DNA of 64,000 bases from Pseudomonas bharatica CSV86 (GCF_000319305.2 NZ_AMWJ02000007.1:1-64000), one strand, 5' to 3'; counted from the first letter of the stretch, positions 1-10,088 are shown. The notes: a model not told the origin generated them from the letters alone. A program made the numbers and translations.

Positions 1-3000
1 CCGAGCAGCAGGTTGCCTGCGCCGTTCTTGATCAGGTTGCCGCTGCCGCCGAGGCTTCCGTTCAGCCCAGGTGTTGCTGCCGGCGAGGGTGAGGTCGCCA
101 TTGAGCGTGACCTGGTGTGTGAGAATGACCGAGGCGCTGCTGTCCAGCGTTGCCGGTCGGCGACGGTCAGGGCGCCGAGGCCCAGCGAGGTATTGTTGCC
201 GACCACCAGGGTGCCGGCATTGAGCTGGGTGCCACCCTGGAAGGCATTGGCGCCGCCAGGGTCAGCACGCCGGCGCCATTCTTGGTGAGGCCGCCGCTGC
301 CGGTGACCAGGCCGTTGAGCGCGAGTCGGCGCTGCCGCCGATGCCAAGGTTGCCGGCCAGGTTGACCTGGTTGTCAGGGCCACGGCCGTGCTGGAATCCA
401 GCACGGTATTGGCCGCGGCGTTGAGCAGGCTGGCGCCGAGTGCAGTGTTGCTGCCCACCACCAGCGTGCCGCTGTTGAGGTTGGTCAGCCGGCGTAGTTG
501 TTGCTGCGCTGAGGGTCAGGGTGCTGGCGCCGTTCTTGTTCAAGCCGCCGGTGCCGCTGATGTTGCCGGTCAGGGTCAGCGGGTTGCTGCCACTCAGGTT
601 CAACTGGCCATTGACGCTCAGGGCGTTGCCGAGCGTCATCGGGCCGGCGGTATCCAGGGTGGTACCGGCGGCGGTGCTCAGGGTGCCGCTGCCAGGGCGC
701 TGCCGTTGCCCACCGCCAAGGTACCGGCGGCCAGCACTGTGCCGCCGCCGTAGGTATTGACGCCATTCAGGGTCAGGGTGCCGCTGCCGGTCTTGTTCAG
801 GCTGCCGGTGCCGTCGATGACACCATCGAGGGTCAGCGCGTTGCTGCCGACCGGCAGGTTCAGGACGGAGTTCAGGTGGACATTGTTGGCCAGCGCCAGC
901 GCAGTGGTGCCCACCAGGGTGGACACGCCGCCGACGGTGATATCGCCACTGCCGATGGCGCCGGCGTTGCTCAGGGCCAGGGTACCGCCGAGCAGCGTGG
1001 TGCCGTTGTAGGTGTTGGTGCCGGTGAGGGTCAGGTTGGTCGGGCCGACCTTGACCAGGCTGCCGGTGCCATCGATCAGCCCGCTTAGGGTCAGGTCGGC
1101 AGTCCCACCGACGTTGACTGCGCCGTTGAGGGTGATGGCCGTACCGAGGTTGAGCGCGGTGTTGGCGTCCAGGGTACTGCCGGCATTGGCCAGCAGCCTG
1201 CCCGATCCCAGCGCGCCGGCATTACCGACGACCAGGCGCCCGCGTTGAGCTGGGTATCGCCGCTGTAGGTGTTGACTGCGTTGAGGATCAGGTCGGCCGT
1301 GCCGTTCTTGATCAGGCCGGCGCCAGCGACACCGTCGATCACACCATTCAGGCCCAGGGCCGAGGTACCGCCGATGGTCAGGTTGCCGGCGAGATCCACG
1401 CGGTTGAGGATGGAAACGGCCGTGCTGGCATCCAGGGTGGTGTTGGCCGCGGCGGTCAGCCGGCTATTGGGTTGCCCAGCGCAGTACTGGAGCCGAGATC
1501 AGGGTACCGGCGTTGAGCCGGGTACCGCCGACGTAGGTGCTGGCGCCGCCGAGGGTCAGGGCCGCCGAGCCGTTCTTGGTCAGCCCGCCATTACCGGAGA
1601 TGCTGCCGTTGATGGCCAGGTCGTTGCTGCCGGCGAGGTTCAGGTTGCCCAGCAACTGCACGGCGTTGTTGATGATGCGCGAGGCATCGCTGTCCAGCGT
1701 GGTGTTGGCCGAAGTCCGCAGGCTGCCGATACCGATGGCGGCGTCGTTGGCGATCACCAGCCTGCCGTTGGTCAGTTGCACGACACCGTTGTAGCTGGCG
1801 TTGGCACCTGCCAGCGTGAGGTCGCCAGCGCCGCTCTTGATCAGCGAACCGGTGCCGCTGAGCACGCCGCCAAGGGTGGTGGCGGTGCTGTTGGTCAGGG
1901 TCAGGTTGCGGGTCGCCAGGTTGATGTTATTGGCGAGCGAGAGCCCGCTGGCATCCAGGCTGGAGTTGGCGCTCAGGGTCAGTTGGCCGGTGCCCAGGCC
2001 AGTGGCGTTCTGCAGGATGAGAGTGCCGCCACCCAGCGTCGAGTTGCCGGTGAAATCGTTGGCACCGCTCAGGGTCAGGGTATTGGTCCCGGCCTTGTTC
2101 AGCCCGCCGGTACCGGAAATCTTGCCCGCCAGGGTCAGGTCGTTGCTGCCGGTCAGGGTCAGGTTGCCGTTGAGCTGGATCAGGTTGGTCAGGGTCTGGG
2201 CGGTACTGGTGTCCAGCGCCCCGTACCGCCGACGCCGGCAGTGATGGTACCGCCGCCGGTGGCCCCGGCGGTGCCGAGGATCAGCTTGCCGGCATTGATG
2301 TTGAGGCCGCCACCGAAGTTGTTGGCGCCGCTCAGGGTCAGGTCGGCGGTGCCGGTCTTGGTCAGCGAACCGGTGCCGTTGATCGCCCCGCCCAGGGTCA
2401 GGGCAGCGCCACTGTTCACCGTCAGGTTGGCGCCGTTGAGCAAGATGGCATTGTTCACGGACAACGCGCTCGAGTTCGCCAGGGTGCTGGCGCCGGTCAC
2501 GTTCAGGCCCTGGGTTCCAAGCGCCGCGGCATTGCCGAGGGTCAGGGTGCCGGCGGCCAGGGTGGTGCCGCCGCTGAAGTCGTTGGCGCCGCTGAGGGTC
2601 AGGTTGCCGGTGCCGGTCTTGGTCAGGCGCCAGCACCGGTGAGCACGCCGGACAGGACCAGGCCATTGGCGCTGTTGCTGACCAGCAGGCCATTGGTACG
2701 AGGGTGATGCCGTTGCTCACCGTCGCACCCGCTACCGCAGCACCGAGACCGCCGCCGTTGGCGGTAATGGTTGCGCCGGTAAGGGCCGCGCTGTCCACAT
2801 TGAGCAGGCCGCCGTTGAGCGTGACCGCCGGGTTGACGGTGCCGCCCGCGAACAGCTGGTTGGTCAGGGACCAAGTACCGCTGGTGATATTCAGGTTGCT
2901 GAAATTGACGAACTTGCTGCCGTCGATGGTGCCAGAGCCCGTCAGCCCGACGCCGCCACCGATGGTGTTATGCAGATTGAGCGTGTTGCCGTTGTTGGCG

Positions 3001-3845
3001 GTACCGCCGTCGACGATACCCGCCGCCACGTAGGCGAGGCCAAGTCCACCGAGCACGCCCAGATTGACACCGACGCCCGCCCCGCCGCTCATCACGGAAC
3101 CGGTGATGGCGTTGAAGGTGTTGGCGCCGGCGCCGGCACCCAGGTTGATACTGCCGGTGACCGTACCGGCGTTGGTGAAGGTGTTGCCTGCGGCCGAAGC
3201 CTGCATCGCCACGCGGCCGGTGATAAGGCCGGACGCATTGTTGGTCAGCACGTTCCTGGCCCCGCCGCGCAGCGCGATCACGGCCATGTCTTCCGGCAGT
3301 ACAGCGGCGCTGAGCAGCGCAGTGCCGCTGATCAGGCCGGTGTTATTCACCGTGGTGGTGCCACCCGCGCCGTTCTGCACCACCAGGCCGATCCCGCCGA
3401 GGCCCAGCAGGTTCGCCCCGAGCAGGCTGGACGTGCCCATGATCTGGCCGGTGGAGAGGTTGTTTACCAGCACCGTGCTGCCAGCGGCATTGCTGAGGTT
3501 AAGACCGGAAGCCAGGGAAACCAGGCCCGGCAGCAGCGAAGGGTCGATACGCCCGGCGTTGTTCACGGTGGTGCCGGTACCAGTGAGCGACACCGCGTTG
3601 ACTGCGTCGATAACGCCAGGATAGATCTGCGCGCCGTTCTGCACGTTGACCGTCAGGCCGCTGGTCGAAGTGACCAGGCCCACGGTGATGCCAGTACAGG
3701 AAATCGTGGAACCGACTGTCGTACACAGGGCCTGTGCCTGTGGACTGAAGAATCCGGAAACCATCCCGGCTGCCGCCATGCTGACGGCCAGCGGCAAGGG
3801 TGCAAAACGAGCGGTAAAGGTTTTCTTGGCGAATCTTCTGTCCAC
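1..3845 (-). pseudogene. Large autotransporter-type beta-strand-repeat surface protein, 5' part, multiply frameshifted
   Basis: A GTG start at 3845 follows GAAGGAG and opens MDRRFAKK, then a hydrophobic signal sequence ending SPQAQA, so the product is exported. The N-terminal ~350 residues are Gly/Asn/Thr-rich passenger sequence. After that come tandem repeats of the type GxLxKxGxGxLTLSGANxYxG..LNAGTL, the autotransporter-associated beta-strand repeat, which folds as a beta-helix. The repeats continue to position 1, so the C-terminal part (and any beta-barrel) lies outside the window. The repeat pattern hops between frames near 2697, 2627, 2220, 1487 and 1230 and several more times below 1000; each jump is explained by one lost base. 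By family such proteins act in adhesion or as surface fibres. The coding assignment is strong, the exact role unknown. Sequencing error is the likeliest cause of the breaks. Confidence 0.8.
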
Positions 3846-4414
3846 GTGCGACTCCTTCGTGGATCAGGCAAATCCGTCTCTGAATGCGTGCTAGAGCTTT
3901 GAGGAACTACACACACTGCATGTCGAAAAGCCTGACCTTGGCGAATACAGGTTCCATATGGGGAGAGATTTGTAGCCAAAAAATTGGATCCACGCCGGAC
4001 AATTCGTACACGCGCTTAGTATTAATTCTTTAGTGATAACCCCTATGAACATGGGTGAAACCGAGGTGTCATGCGGGTTTGAGCCGACGAACGGTCAAGG
4101 GTGAATGAAATTTCCTTCAGGCTTGTCGACTTATGAAATTATTTCTAAATGTTTCAAAACTTGCTTTTGATAAGCTTTCGAATGGCAAAACATTCGAACG
4201 GATGATCCGATAGCTTCCGCCTCGGCGATCGATCCAGGCTGATTGACGACCCGCTACCCTTCTGAGTATCGTCCCGCCTCCCTCCTTCCCGGCACCACTG
4301 TTGTGCACCGCCCAGGCGTTGATTCGCGAAGCGGTCATCCATCTCGCCGGCACTTAATGGCCGCCGCTTAATGGCGAGCCTGGTTTTTCACATCAAGTGC
4401 ACGAGGATGCTTTC
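3846..4414. other. Intergenic region between the autotransporter and the acetyltransferase
   Basis: This stretch of 569 bases is AT-richer than its neighbours and contains the divergent promoters of the two flanking genes. I see no conserved reading frame, RNA gene or clear repeat in it. The short reading frames on the minus strand between 4117 and 4353 have no ribosome site or recognisable product. Confidence 0.5.
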
Positions 4415-4852
4415 ATGCTCATTCGTCAGGCCACCAACGCCGACCACCCACTGCTGCTCGACCTCTGGCTGCGCTCCGTTCGCGCCACCCACCACTTCCT
4501 GCAACCGTCCGACATAGAAGCGCTGCTACCGCAGCTGCGTGACACCTACCTGCCTGCTGTCGAGTTATGGGTAGCGGTGGATGACCTGGACCTACCAACA
4601 GGCTTTATCGGCCTGAATGAAAGCCATGTGGAAATGCTCTTCATCGAACCGGACCTGCGCGGCCAGGGGATTGGCCGCGCGCTGCTGGACCACGCCCGCC
4701 ATTCGCGCAGCGGGCTGAGTGTCGATGTCAACGAACAGAACCCCGAGGCGGCGGGCTTTTATCTGCACTACGGATTCGTGCAGACCGGCCGCTCGCCGCT
4801 GGATGGCGAGGGGCGGCCGTTTCCGTTGTTGCATATGAGGTTGGAGGGCTGA
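4415..4852 (+). CDS. GNAT family N-acetyltransferase, YjaB-like
   Basis: The 145-residue product carries the GNAT acetyl-CoA site: the beta-strand MLFIEPDLRGQGIGRALL (residues ~77-94) holds the R/QxxGxG/A loop, and VNEQNPEAAGFYLHYGF follows as the motif B helix. The whole pattern, including WLRSVRATHHFL near the N-terminus and GRSPLDGEGRPFPLLH near the end, resembles E. coli YjaB, whose substrate is not settled. The ATG at 4415 is preferred over a GTG at 4397 because GAGGA lies eight bases upstream. It stands alone and is closed by a terminator. Small-molecule or protein acetylation is inferred from the family only. Confidence 0.88.
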   Translation: MLIRQATNADHPLLLDLWLRSVRATHHFLQPSDIEALLPQLRDTYLPAVELWVAVDDLDLPTGFIGLNESHVEMLFIEPDLRGQGIGRALLDHARHSRSGLSVDVNEQNPEAAGFYLHYGFVQTGRSPLDGEGRPFPLLHMRLEG

Positions 4853-4895
4853 GGCCGGGGGTTGCTCCCGGGTTGTTATGCCCTTGTAGATCAGG

Positions 4896-4922
4896 AAGGC
4901 CCGCTTGGATGCGGGCCTTTTT
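4896..4922 (+). terminator. Rho-independent terminator after the acetyltransferase gene
   Basis: AAGGCCCGC and GCGGGCCTT form a nine-base-pair hairpin with a six-base loop, followed by a run of T. Confidence 0.85.
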
Positions 4923-4960
4923 AGCGTTTGGTACCTGTTTCATCCTGCCCGAGCAGAAAA

Positions 4961-5272
4961 TTAATCTGTCTCGTTTGCCCCTCGCCCGTCGCGAAGCCCC
5001 ATGCCCACATCATCGATAAGTGCCTTCACCTGCTCGCCCAGATAATGGGCTGCCCAGACCGGAGCGCCGCCTTCGTCATCCACGCCACCGATTAGGGTCA
5101 AGCGGTTGATGCAGTCCATCAGCACGGACGCCTGAGCCAGCGCCTCAGTGCTCGGTACTCCAGGATTCACACGGAACAAGGGCTCACTGACGGCAGTGCA
5201 GTTACTGAACGTAGCGATGCCAGCGGTGGTGTTTACCGGGCTGAAATTCATTCGGGAATTCATGACGAGCAT
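4961..5272 (-). CDS. DUF3077 domain-containing protein
   Basis: The product of 103 residues matches the DUF3077 family common in Pseudomonas: an N-terminal FSPVNTTAGI-like segment, VNPGVPSTEALAQASVLMDCI in the middle, and a C-terminal helix AAHYLGEQVKALIDDV. No biochemical role is known for the family; members are small soluble proteins often found singly in accessory regions. The ATG at 5272 follows GAGG closely; an internal ATG at 5263 would remove three residues. It converges with the acetyltransferase and diverges from the XRE regulator downstream. Confidence 0.75.
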   Translation of the reverse strand: MLVMNSRMNFSPVNTTAGIATFSNCTAVSEPLFRVNPGVPSTEALAQASVLMDCINRLTLIGGVDDEGGAPVWAAHYLGEQVKALIDDVGMGLRDGRGANETD

Positions 5273-5375
5273 CGACCTCTTCCATGGTGAATGCCCGAGC
5301 CTACCAAAAACCCGTTTTGGGATAAACCTGTTTCAGGTTTATTAGGTAGGTCGGCTTATCAACCGGCACACCACG

Positions 5376-5614
5376 ATGAAGACGATTCACACCGCTGCTT
5401 ATCAACGCTTCCTTCTCCTGCTGGTCAAGGCACGGAAGGAGGCCGGACTCACACAACAGGAGCTGTCGGAGCGGCTGGGAAGGCCTCAATCGTACGTTTC
5501 CAAGTTCGAGCGGGGAGAACGGAGACTGGATGTGATCGAGTTTCTGGAGATCGCGAGGAGCCTGGGGGTGATCCACACAAGATGCTTGAAGAGATTGGCT
5601 CGGTGCTGGATTGA
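5376..5614 (+). pseudogene. XRE-family helix-turn-helix regulator, frameshifted near its 3' end
   Basis: Residues 1-65 contain a complete XRE/Cro-like HTH: LLLVKARKEAGLTQQELSERLGRPQSYVSKFERGERRLDV. The reading frame changes near 5565-5570, within CTGGGGGTGATCC. In the shifted frame the sequence continues DPHKMLEEIGSVLD and stops at 5614, giving the usual ~79-residue length of these single-domain regulators. One missing base explains the break, so the gene is probably intact in the organism. It is likely an autoregulating repressor; no partner toxin or other target gene is apparent beside it. Confidence 0.75.
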
Positions 5615-5848
5615 GGCGGTCGGTAAAAATGATCTTTCATAGGCTTGAGTGCAGCCCACCCCGTGGCAATCCGTCTAGCTCTGTCTAGTACAGGTCAAAC
5701 ATTTCCGGCACCACCGGCAATGTGAGACGGCGCCTGGCCCAGCTTTACCGACACGACTTGGCGCATGAACTTAAGCACCCAGACGATACTGGTTCTGTCT
5801 CATACCTGTCTGACATTTCGTAAAGTCATGCCCAAGTACTTGGAATTA

Positions 5849-6600
5849 TCAGATTGGGTTTGGCTGCCGTCCGAAGTGCTTTTCTCGGTGACAATTTGGG
5901 CACAAAGCAAGGGCGTTCTCTACAGTATCGTGCCCCCATCAGCTAAGCGCCTGATGTGATGAACCTCCAGGTAGAGACTGCCATTCGGACGCTGAAATGG
6001 AGCGGGCAAACGACACCTTTCACAAACACCCTTGGCACGAAGCAGTACCTCAGCAACGACATCGGGATTGCGGCGAAACGTTTTTACAATCTGGTGCCTT
6101 ACCTGAGGCACAGGATTGGCGTGGTCAAGGCGTTTGGCTCGGTCAGAAGCAGAATCAGCAATTGCATCGGCCACCTGTTGGGCAAAAATCTCGTCTTCAT
6201 CCGTAGTTTTCACCACTGGCGATAGCCTCAGAAGCAACTCGTCATAGAGGCTGCGAAGTGATGATTGCTTGGCTTGCGTATTGGAGGAAACAGAATCAAG
6301 GTACTCAATATGGCCACCCAACGACTGCAGGGCGGGAAGTAGAGCTGCGGGACCGACATCATCTGTCAGTCGAGTCACCATGTACCTCAGCGCTTCCACC
6401 TGAGGCGTCAACTTTAGGGTTCTCCCCCTCCGCAGCCCATCATATGCCCGAAGGTAGGCATTAACGGTCTTTGTTTTTAAACCGTACTCGTTCTCTAACG
6501 TTCTTTGCGCCTCAGTGTATGTGATCCTACGGTCCCAGACATCAGCACCTAGGCGGTAAGCCGCCTGGTACATTTGTTCAGTTACAACCATCCTCACCAT
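5849..6600 (-). pseudogene. HNH endonuclease, frameshifted in the HNH motif
   Basis: The 250-residue product has an N-terminal helical region (MVVTEQMYQAAYRLGADVWDRRI...) and a C-terminal HNH nuclease: GVCERCRLPAPF, then YLEVHHIRRLADGG, then in the other frame DTVENALALCPNCHREKHFG. The two CxxC pairs bind a structural zinc and the HH pair is catalytic. The frame break is in a G run at about 5937 on the given strand; restoring one base joins the halves and gives a stop at 5849. The ATG at 6600 has AAGGAGA eight bases upstream. By family it cleaves DNA, often as a modification-dependent restriction enzyme; its specificity cannot be read from the sequence. Confidence 0.8.
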
Positions 6601-6614
6601 ATCGGCTCTCCTTG

Positions 6615-6767
6615 AGAAAAGGGGTCAGATCTTATTCGCAGGCGGTCATGCAGACACCGGGCTGGGGCTAGCCGGTGAGGTGCTTGGTTTTCACGCTCAT
6701 TCGCGGCGAAATAGTAATCACAGTGCCGTTCGGGACTGCCATTCGGGACAGATTTATTTTTCACCGC
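6615..6767. repeat. Two copies of the GGGG(A/T)CAGAT...TTATT repeat word
   Basis: AAAAGGGGTCAGATCTTATT near 6618 and GGGACAGATTTATTTTT near 6747 are both in the plus orientation and bracket about 110 bases without a gene. The same word recurs near 9516, 9600, 10013 and 15768. Confidence 0.55.
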
Positions 6768-7829
6768 TTACAGATACTTGATCCTTTTCGGCATTGCCTT
6801 GCGACTCTGCTTCTCCCCCGGCCCCATCAACGGCACCGCATGGGAATACCAGTGCCGGCGAATGCCGTTTTCCGAAATAGGCGCTTCGTCCCACGGCCCG
6901 AGCCCGACGCAGAGAAACTCGAACAACACCGTGCTGGGGTGCCCGAAATCACGCCCGAGCTGCTGGCCCAGGCCGCTGTAATAGGCGTGAATCAGCTCAT
7001 GGGCCAGGCCAATGGCAGGCGGACGGCTGAGATTGAGCGGATTGCTGGCATAGGGATTCCAGCCGATCACGGATTCGGCACCATTGGCGGACGGTGAAAC
7101 ATCGCGCAGCGCTGCGAGGGTCGCGACCAGCGCATGGTTCTGCGCCCGTGGCGACAGGCGTGCCGGCAGTGGATTGCCAGCGATCCAGCCGGCCACTTCA
7201 TGGAGCGTGATGCCGATGTTGTAGCCCCCGGCGTCAAGCGAGCGGCCCAGGGTCTGGTCATTGAAGTAGCCCTCGTTGGAACTGGTCCAGCGCAGGTAAC
7301 GACGGTCGGCCAGCAGCCCCCATTGGTTGGCGTACTGGCGGGCCTTTTCAAGCCGGGCGAAGAACCCCGTGCCGGCGCCCGGCACCGCATCCAGCAGAAG
7401 CTCGGGAGAGCTGTTGATCATATGGGTCAGCCAGCTCGCCTGGGCATAGTGCGGCACATTGATGCGATTGAGCGCCGCCTGGGTGACGCCGCCGATCATG
7501 CTCGCCGGGGTCAGCTCCTCGGCCACCAGGTTCATCGCCCCACCGCCTCGCGTCGCCACCGTGTTCCCTCCCTGCGACGGCAGGATCGACACCACGCTGG
7601 CTGCCGACAACGGCAGCAGGATCTGCCGACCGGCCGGGGTCGCATGGATGTAGCGCAGCGCATCACCGACCAGGCCGCGGAACGTCGCGGGAAAGGTCAT
7701 GAACTGTGCCACGCCAGTCACCGGATGGTTGCCGATGTAGTTGTCATCCCCCGTCACCACCGCAATCCCCGGCGGCCCCTGATGCCAGGACTGATCGGTT
7801 TCACGCCAGTATTCGACTGTCTGCACCAT
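6768..7829 (-). CDS. M91-type zinc metallopeptidase domain protein (NleD/HopH1-like)
   Basis: The 353-residue product has the zinc-metalloprotease motif HExxH in LAHELIHAYYSGLG near residue 292, with a downstream FEFLCVGLG segment and the conserved region WDEAPISENGIRRHW. This arrangement is that of peptidase family M91, which includes the type III effectors NleD of enteropathogenic E. coli and HopH1 of P. syringae. No signal peptide or membrane segment is visible, and no secretion genes are adjacent. The ATG at 7829 has AAGGA eight bases upstream and is preferred over the open frame reaching 7922. Protease activity is inferred from the motif; effector or toxin function is only a possibility. 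Confidence 0.75.
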   Translation of the reverse strand: MVQTVEYWRETDQSWHQGPPGIAVVTGDDNYIGNHPVTGVAQFMTFPATFRGLVGDALRYIHATPAGRQILLPLSAASVVSILPSQGGNTVATRGGGAMNLVAEELTPASMIGGVTQAALNRINVPHYAQASWLTHMINSSPELLLDAVPGAGTGFFARLEKARQYANQWGLLADRRYLRWTSSNEGYFNDQTLGRSLDAGGYNIGITLHEVAGWIAGNPLPARLSPRAQNHALVATLAALRDVSPSANGAESVIGWNPYASNPLNLSRPPAIGLAHELIHAYYSGLGQQLGRDFGHPSTVLFEFLCVGLGPWDEAPISENGIRRHWYSHAVPLMGPGEKQSRKAMPKRIKYL

Positions 7830-7996
7830 GGTTGCATCCTTGCTGGTGGGGGCATGGGGATGGCGAAATAACATCGCATCCGGACCACCGATGGTTGTAG
7901 ACGGCGCGGGCCCGGCAGTCAATCAGGGAAAGGGCCGGCACACCTTCTAGAGCCGAGGAAGAAGATGTCCGTAACCGGCAGCGCGAGTGAAGTCGC

Positions 7997-8395
7997 TCAG
8001 GCGCCAAAGACTCCCGTTCGCCCCCATGTGCCATCGACGATGTCCACCAATTGAATCGACGTCATCAGCATCCGCTGATCATCCTCTCCTCTGCATCGCT
8101 CAATAGCCTGGTGCAGGCCCGATACGTAATCCGCGCGCATCTGCTCGTCCAGAACTCCGGCTGGCACCTTGACCAGGACGATGCAAGGAATGGCCTGAGC
8201 GTGCACGTTCAGGCCACCACATAACCAGCTGGCCGCCTGCACCTCCTCGATAAGCACCCAACACAGGCTACGCTGCCGTGGATCGTTGCCTATACGCTCG
8301 TGCGCAATGGCCGCCTCGCTGACACGCTTCAACAGGTTTTCACGTTGCGGCGCGCTGAAAGCACCGGTAGGCACCTTGATAAGGATATTGGGCAT
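7997..8395 (-). CDS. Tautomerase/4-oxalocrotonate tautomerase-like protein
   Basis: The mature-type N-terminus MPNILIKVPTGAFSAPQRENLLKRVSEA has the Pro-2 that becomes the catalytic base in the tautomerase superfamily once Met is removed. At 132 residues it is about twice the size of 4-OT subunits, with a second beta-alpha-beta half beginning PCIVLVKVPAGVLDEQMRADYV, so it probably arose by duplication and fusion as in the longer members. The start at 8395 is set by that N-terminus. It is divergent from a GlxA-type regulator 95 bases away, which probably controls it. The substrate is unknown. Confidence 0.82.
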   Translation of the reverse strand: MPNILIKVPTGAFSAPQRENLLKRVSEAAIAHERIGNDPRQRSLCWVLIEEVQAASWLCGGLNVHAQAIPCIVLVKVPAGVLDEQMRADYVSGLHQAIERCRGEDDQRMLMTSIQLVDIVDGTWGRTGVFGA

Positions 8396-8490
8396 GGCTG
8401 AAACCTTGGCGATGAATTGGACTTTATTTGGCCCGTCATTCGCGTCTGGCAAAAGTGTCCGATCCGTCCTTTTTCGAGCATAATCCGACA
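8396..8490. promoter_or_regulatory. Divergent promoter region, tautomerase and GlxA-type regulator
   Basis: Ninety-five bases separate the two divergent start codons, so both promoters and any operator of the AraC-type regulator must lie here. No perfect palindrome is evident. Confidence 0.45.
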
Positions 8491-9456
8491 ATGCATGATT
8501 TCACGATTGTGGTCGTACCCGGCGCATTCGCCTCTAGCGTGACCTCCACGCTGGACATCCTCGCCACCGCAGCAACCATCGCTGAACAACGCGGCCTCGC
8601 CACACCGCGCTGGCGGATCTGCGGCCCTCAGCCTGGGCACGTGACACTGGGCCATGGCCTGGCGCTGCAGGTGGAACCGATAGAGCAGAGTGCCGAAGAC
8701 AACTCCTGCTGGGTCATACCGGGCATAGGCATCAGTAATGTCGAGCACCTTGAAGAGCGCCTCGCGGAACCCTGGTCAGCGCCCTTCCTGACTGCGTTGG
8801 CCAATCACGTCCGGAACGGCAAGGAAGTTGCCGCATCCTGCTCGGCCGTCTTTCTACTCCACGCAGCAGGGCTACTTGACGGGAGGCGGGTTACAACTTC
8901 CTGGTGGCTGGCTCCGCACCTGCAGGCCCTTGCTCCAGGCTGCCGCGTAGACCCGGACTTCATGGTGCTGGCCGATCCCCCGCTAACCACAGCGGGCGCC
9001 GCCTTCGCGCAAACCGACCTGATACTGCACCTGCTGCGCCGGCGCCTCACACCTGACATCGCTGACAGGGTAGGCAAGGCACTCCTGCTGGACCGCCGGC
9101 AACTGCAGTCGCCTTTCATCATCCCCGCCGTGCTGGTGCAAGGTAATGCCCTGGTATCGCGCCTGACCGCCCAGATCGAAGACTCGCTGCCGGAGCTTAC
9201 CGGCGTGAGGGCGCTGGCCGAGAGCGTCGGCATGTCGGAACGAACCTTGTCGCGCCACGTGCACAAAGCGACGGGGCACTCGACCCGACAGCTCATCCAG
9301 CGGGTGCAGCTCAACAAGGCAAGAGCGCTACTGGAATCCGGCCAATATTCTGTCGAGGAAATTGCGACACGGGTGGGATATAGGGACCCAACGGCGCTTA
9401 GGCGTTTGATGCGTCGTCTGTTGGATGTGACTCCGCGGCAATTGCGTCTTGGTTGA
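8491..9456 (+). CDS. GlxA-family transcriptional regulator (DJ-1/PfpI domain plus AraC HTH)
   Basis: The 321-residue protein has an N-terminal DJ-1/PfpI-like domain (MHDFTIVVVPGAFASSVTSTLDIL, then the nucleophile-elbow-like VAASCSAVFLLHAAGLLDGR near residue 112) and a C-terminal AraC-type double HTH (LAESVGMSERTLSRHVHKATG and YSVEEIATRVGYRDPTALRRL). Such regulators sense small metabolites and usually activate a neighbouring operon. The ATG at 8491 gives the standard domain start; weak reading upstream runs into the divergent promoter. The natural target is the divergent tautomerase gene, inferred from position only. Confidence 0.9.
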   Translation: MHDFTIVVVPGAFASSVTSTLDILATAATIAEQRGLATPRWRICGPQPGHVTLGHGLALQVEPIEQSAEDNSCWVIPGIGISNVEHLEERLAEPWSAPFLTALANHVRNGKEVAASCSAVFLLHAAGLLDGRRVTTSWWLAPHLQALAPGCRVDPDFMVLADPPLTTAGAAFAQTDLILHLLRRRLTPDIADRVGKALLLDRRQLQSPFIIPAVLVQGNALVSRLTAQIEDSLPELTGVRALAESVGMSERTLSRHVHKATGHSTRQLIQRVQLNKARALLESGQYSVEEIATRVGYRDPTALRRLMRRLLDVTPRQLRLG

Positions 9457-9509
9457 TTGGCTTGCAGGGGAGCTGGTTTTTCCGACTGATGTTGGTCGGT
9501 GGAAAAGGG

Positions 9510-9615
9510 ACTCGGAATAGGGACGGATTTATTTCTCTTTGCTCCATCCAACCACTAGTTTTAACTTTGCCCCCTCCTGACGGAGGAGAGAATAAATCTG
9601 CCCCCTTTTCCCTGC
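9510..9615. repeat. MITE-like element with inverted GGGACGGATTTATT ends
   Basis: ATAGGGACGGATTTATTTCTC at about 9514-9535 and, in opposite orientation, AAAGGGGGCAGATTTATTCT (reverse complement of about 9591-9610) face each other across ~60 bases. A smaller palindrome CTCCTGACGGAGGAG sits beside the right arm at 9575-9589. The ~100-base unit has no coding capacity. Its ends match the words near 6747, 10013 and 15768. Confidence 0.6.
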
Positions 9616-9701
9616 CACTGGCGTTCGCGCCACCGAGCTGGCCTTGCTAGAAGCCGCAGAAGCGCTGTATCTAAATGGGGCCACTTCAAAGGAGCTTAAA
9701 C

Positions 9702-10088
9702 ATGACGAAGTCATTCGAGCAGAGAGTCCAGGACGAGCTAGACAAGAAACCTCTGGGAAAGCGAGAAACCAATGTTCGGTTGACACTCCAAGAGGTCGAA
9801 ACCCTGCTAGCTCTGTGTGAAGATGTGCCAATCGACGTAAGTCAATATGAGCTCTGGTGGCATATGAACAACCTGGAAGTAAAGCTGATTGATGCCAAAA
9901 GCCGAATTCAAGGGACGTCTATGGAGACGCGATTGATAACAAGGCAAAGGAAGAAAGGAAGAACTAGGCAGGCATTTGGCCAGAAAGGGGACGGCCAGAA
10001 AGGGCGCAGAAAGGGGACAGATCTATTTTTGCCTAAGCCCCTCCAGCCCCTAAAACCAAAAAAGGCCTGCATTCACTGCAAGCCTTGA
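9702..10088 (+). CDS. Hypothetical protein, tail overlapping a repeat
   Basis: The ATG at 9702 follows AAAGGAGC with good spacing and opens MTKSFEQRVQDELDKKPLGKRETNVRLTLQEVETLL, a charged helical protein that I do not recognise. From about residue 85 the sequence becomes Lys/Arg/Gly-rich because the frame reads into the GGGGACAGAT repeat and the tRNA-Thr terminator copy, so the natural protein was probably shorter or has been fused to repeat sequence by insertion. No domain is identified. Confidence 0.5.
   Translation: MTKSFEQRVQDELDKKPLGKRETNVRLTLQEVETLLALCEDVPIDVSQYELWWHMNNLEVKLIDAKSRIQGTSMETRLITRQRKKGRTRQAFGQKGDGQKGRRKGTDLFLPKPLQPLKPKKACIHCKP

Noticed and set aside
1269-2642. A 457-residue open frame on the plus strand.
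   Set aside because: It is the complement of the autotransporter repeats, with no domain or ribosome site; GC-rich repeats keep several frames open.
5376-5614. The XRE gene as antitoxin of a toxin-antitoxin pair.
   Set aside because: No small toxin-like gene is adjacent; neighbours are DUF3077 and an HNH nuclease in other orientations.
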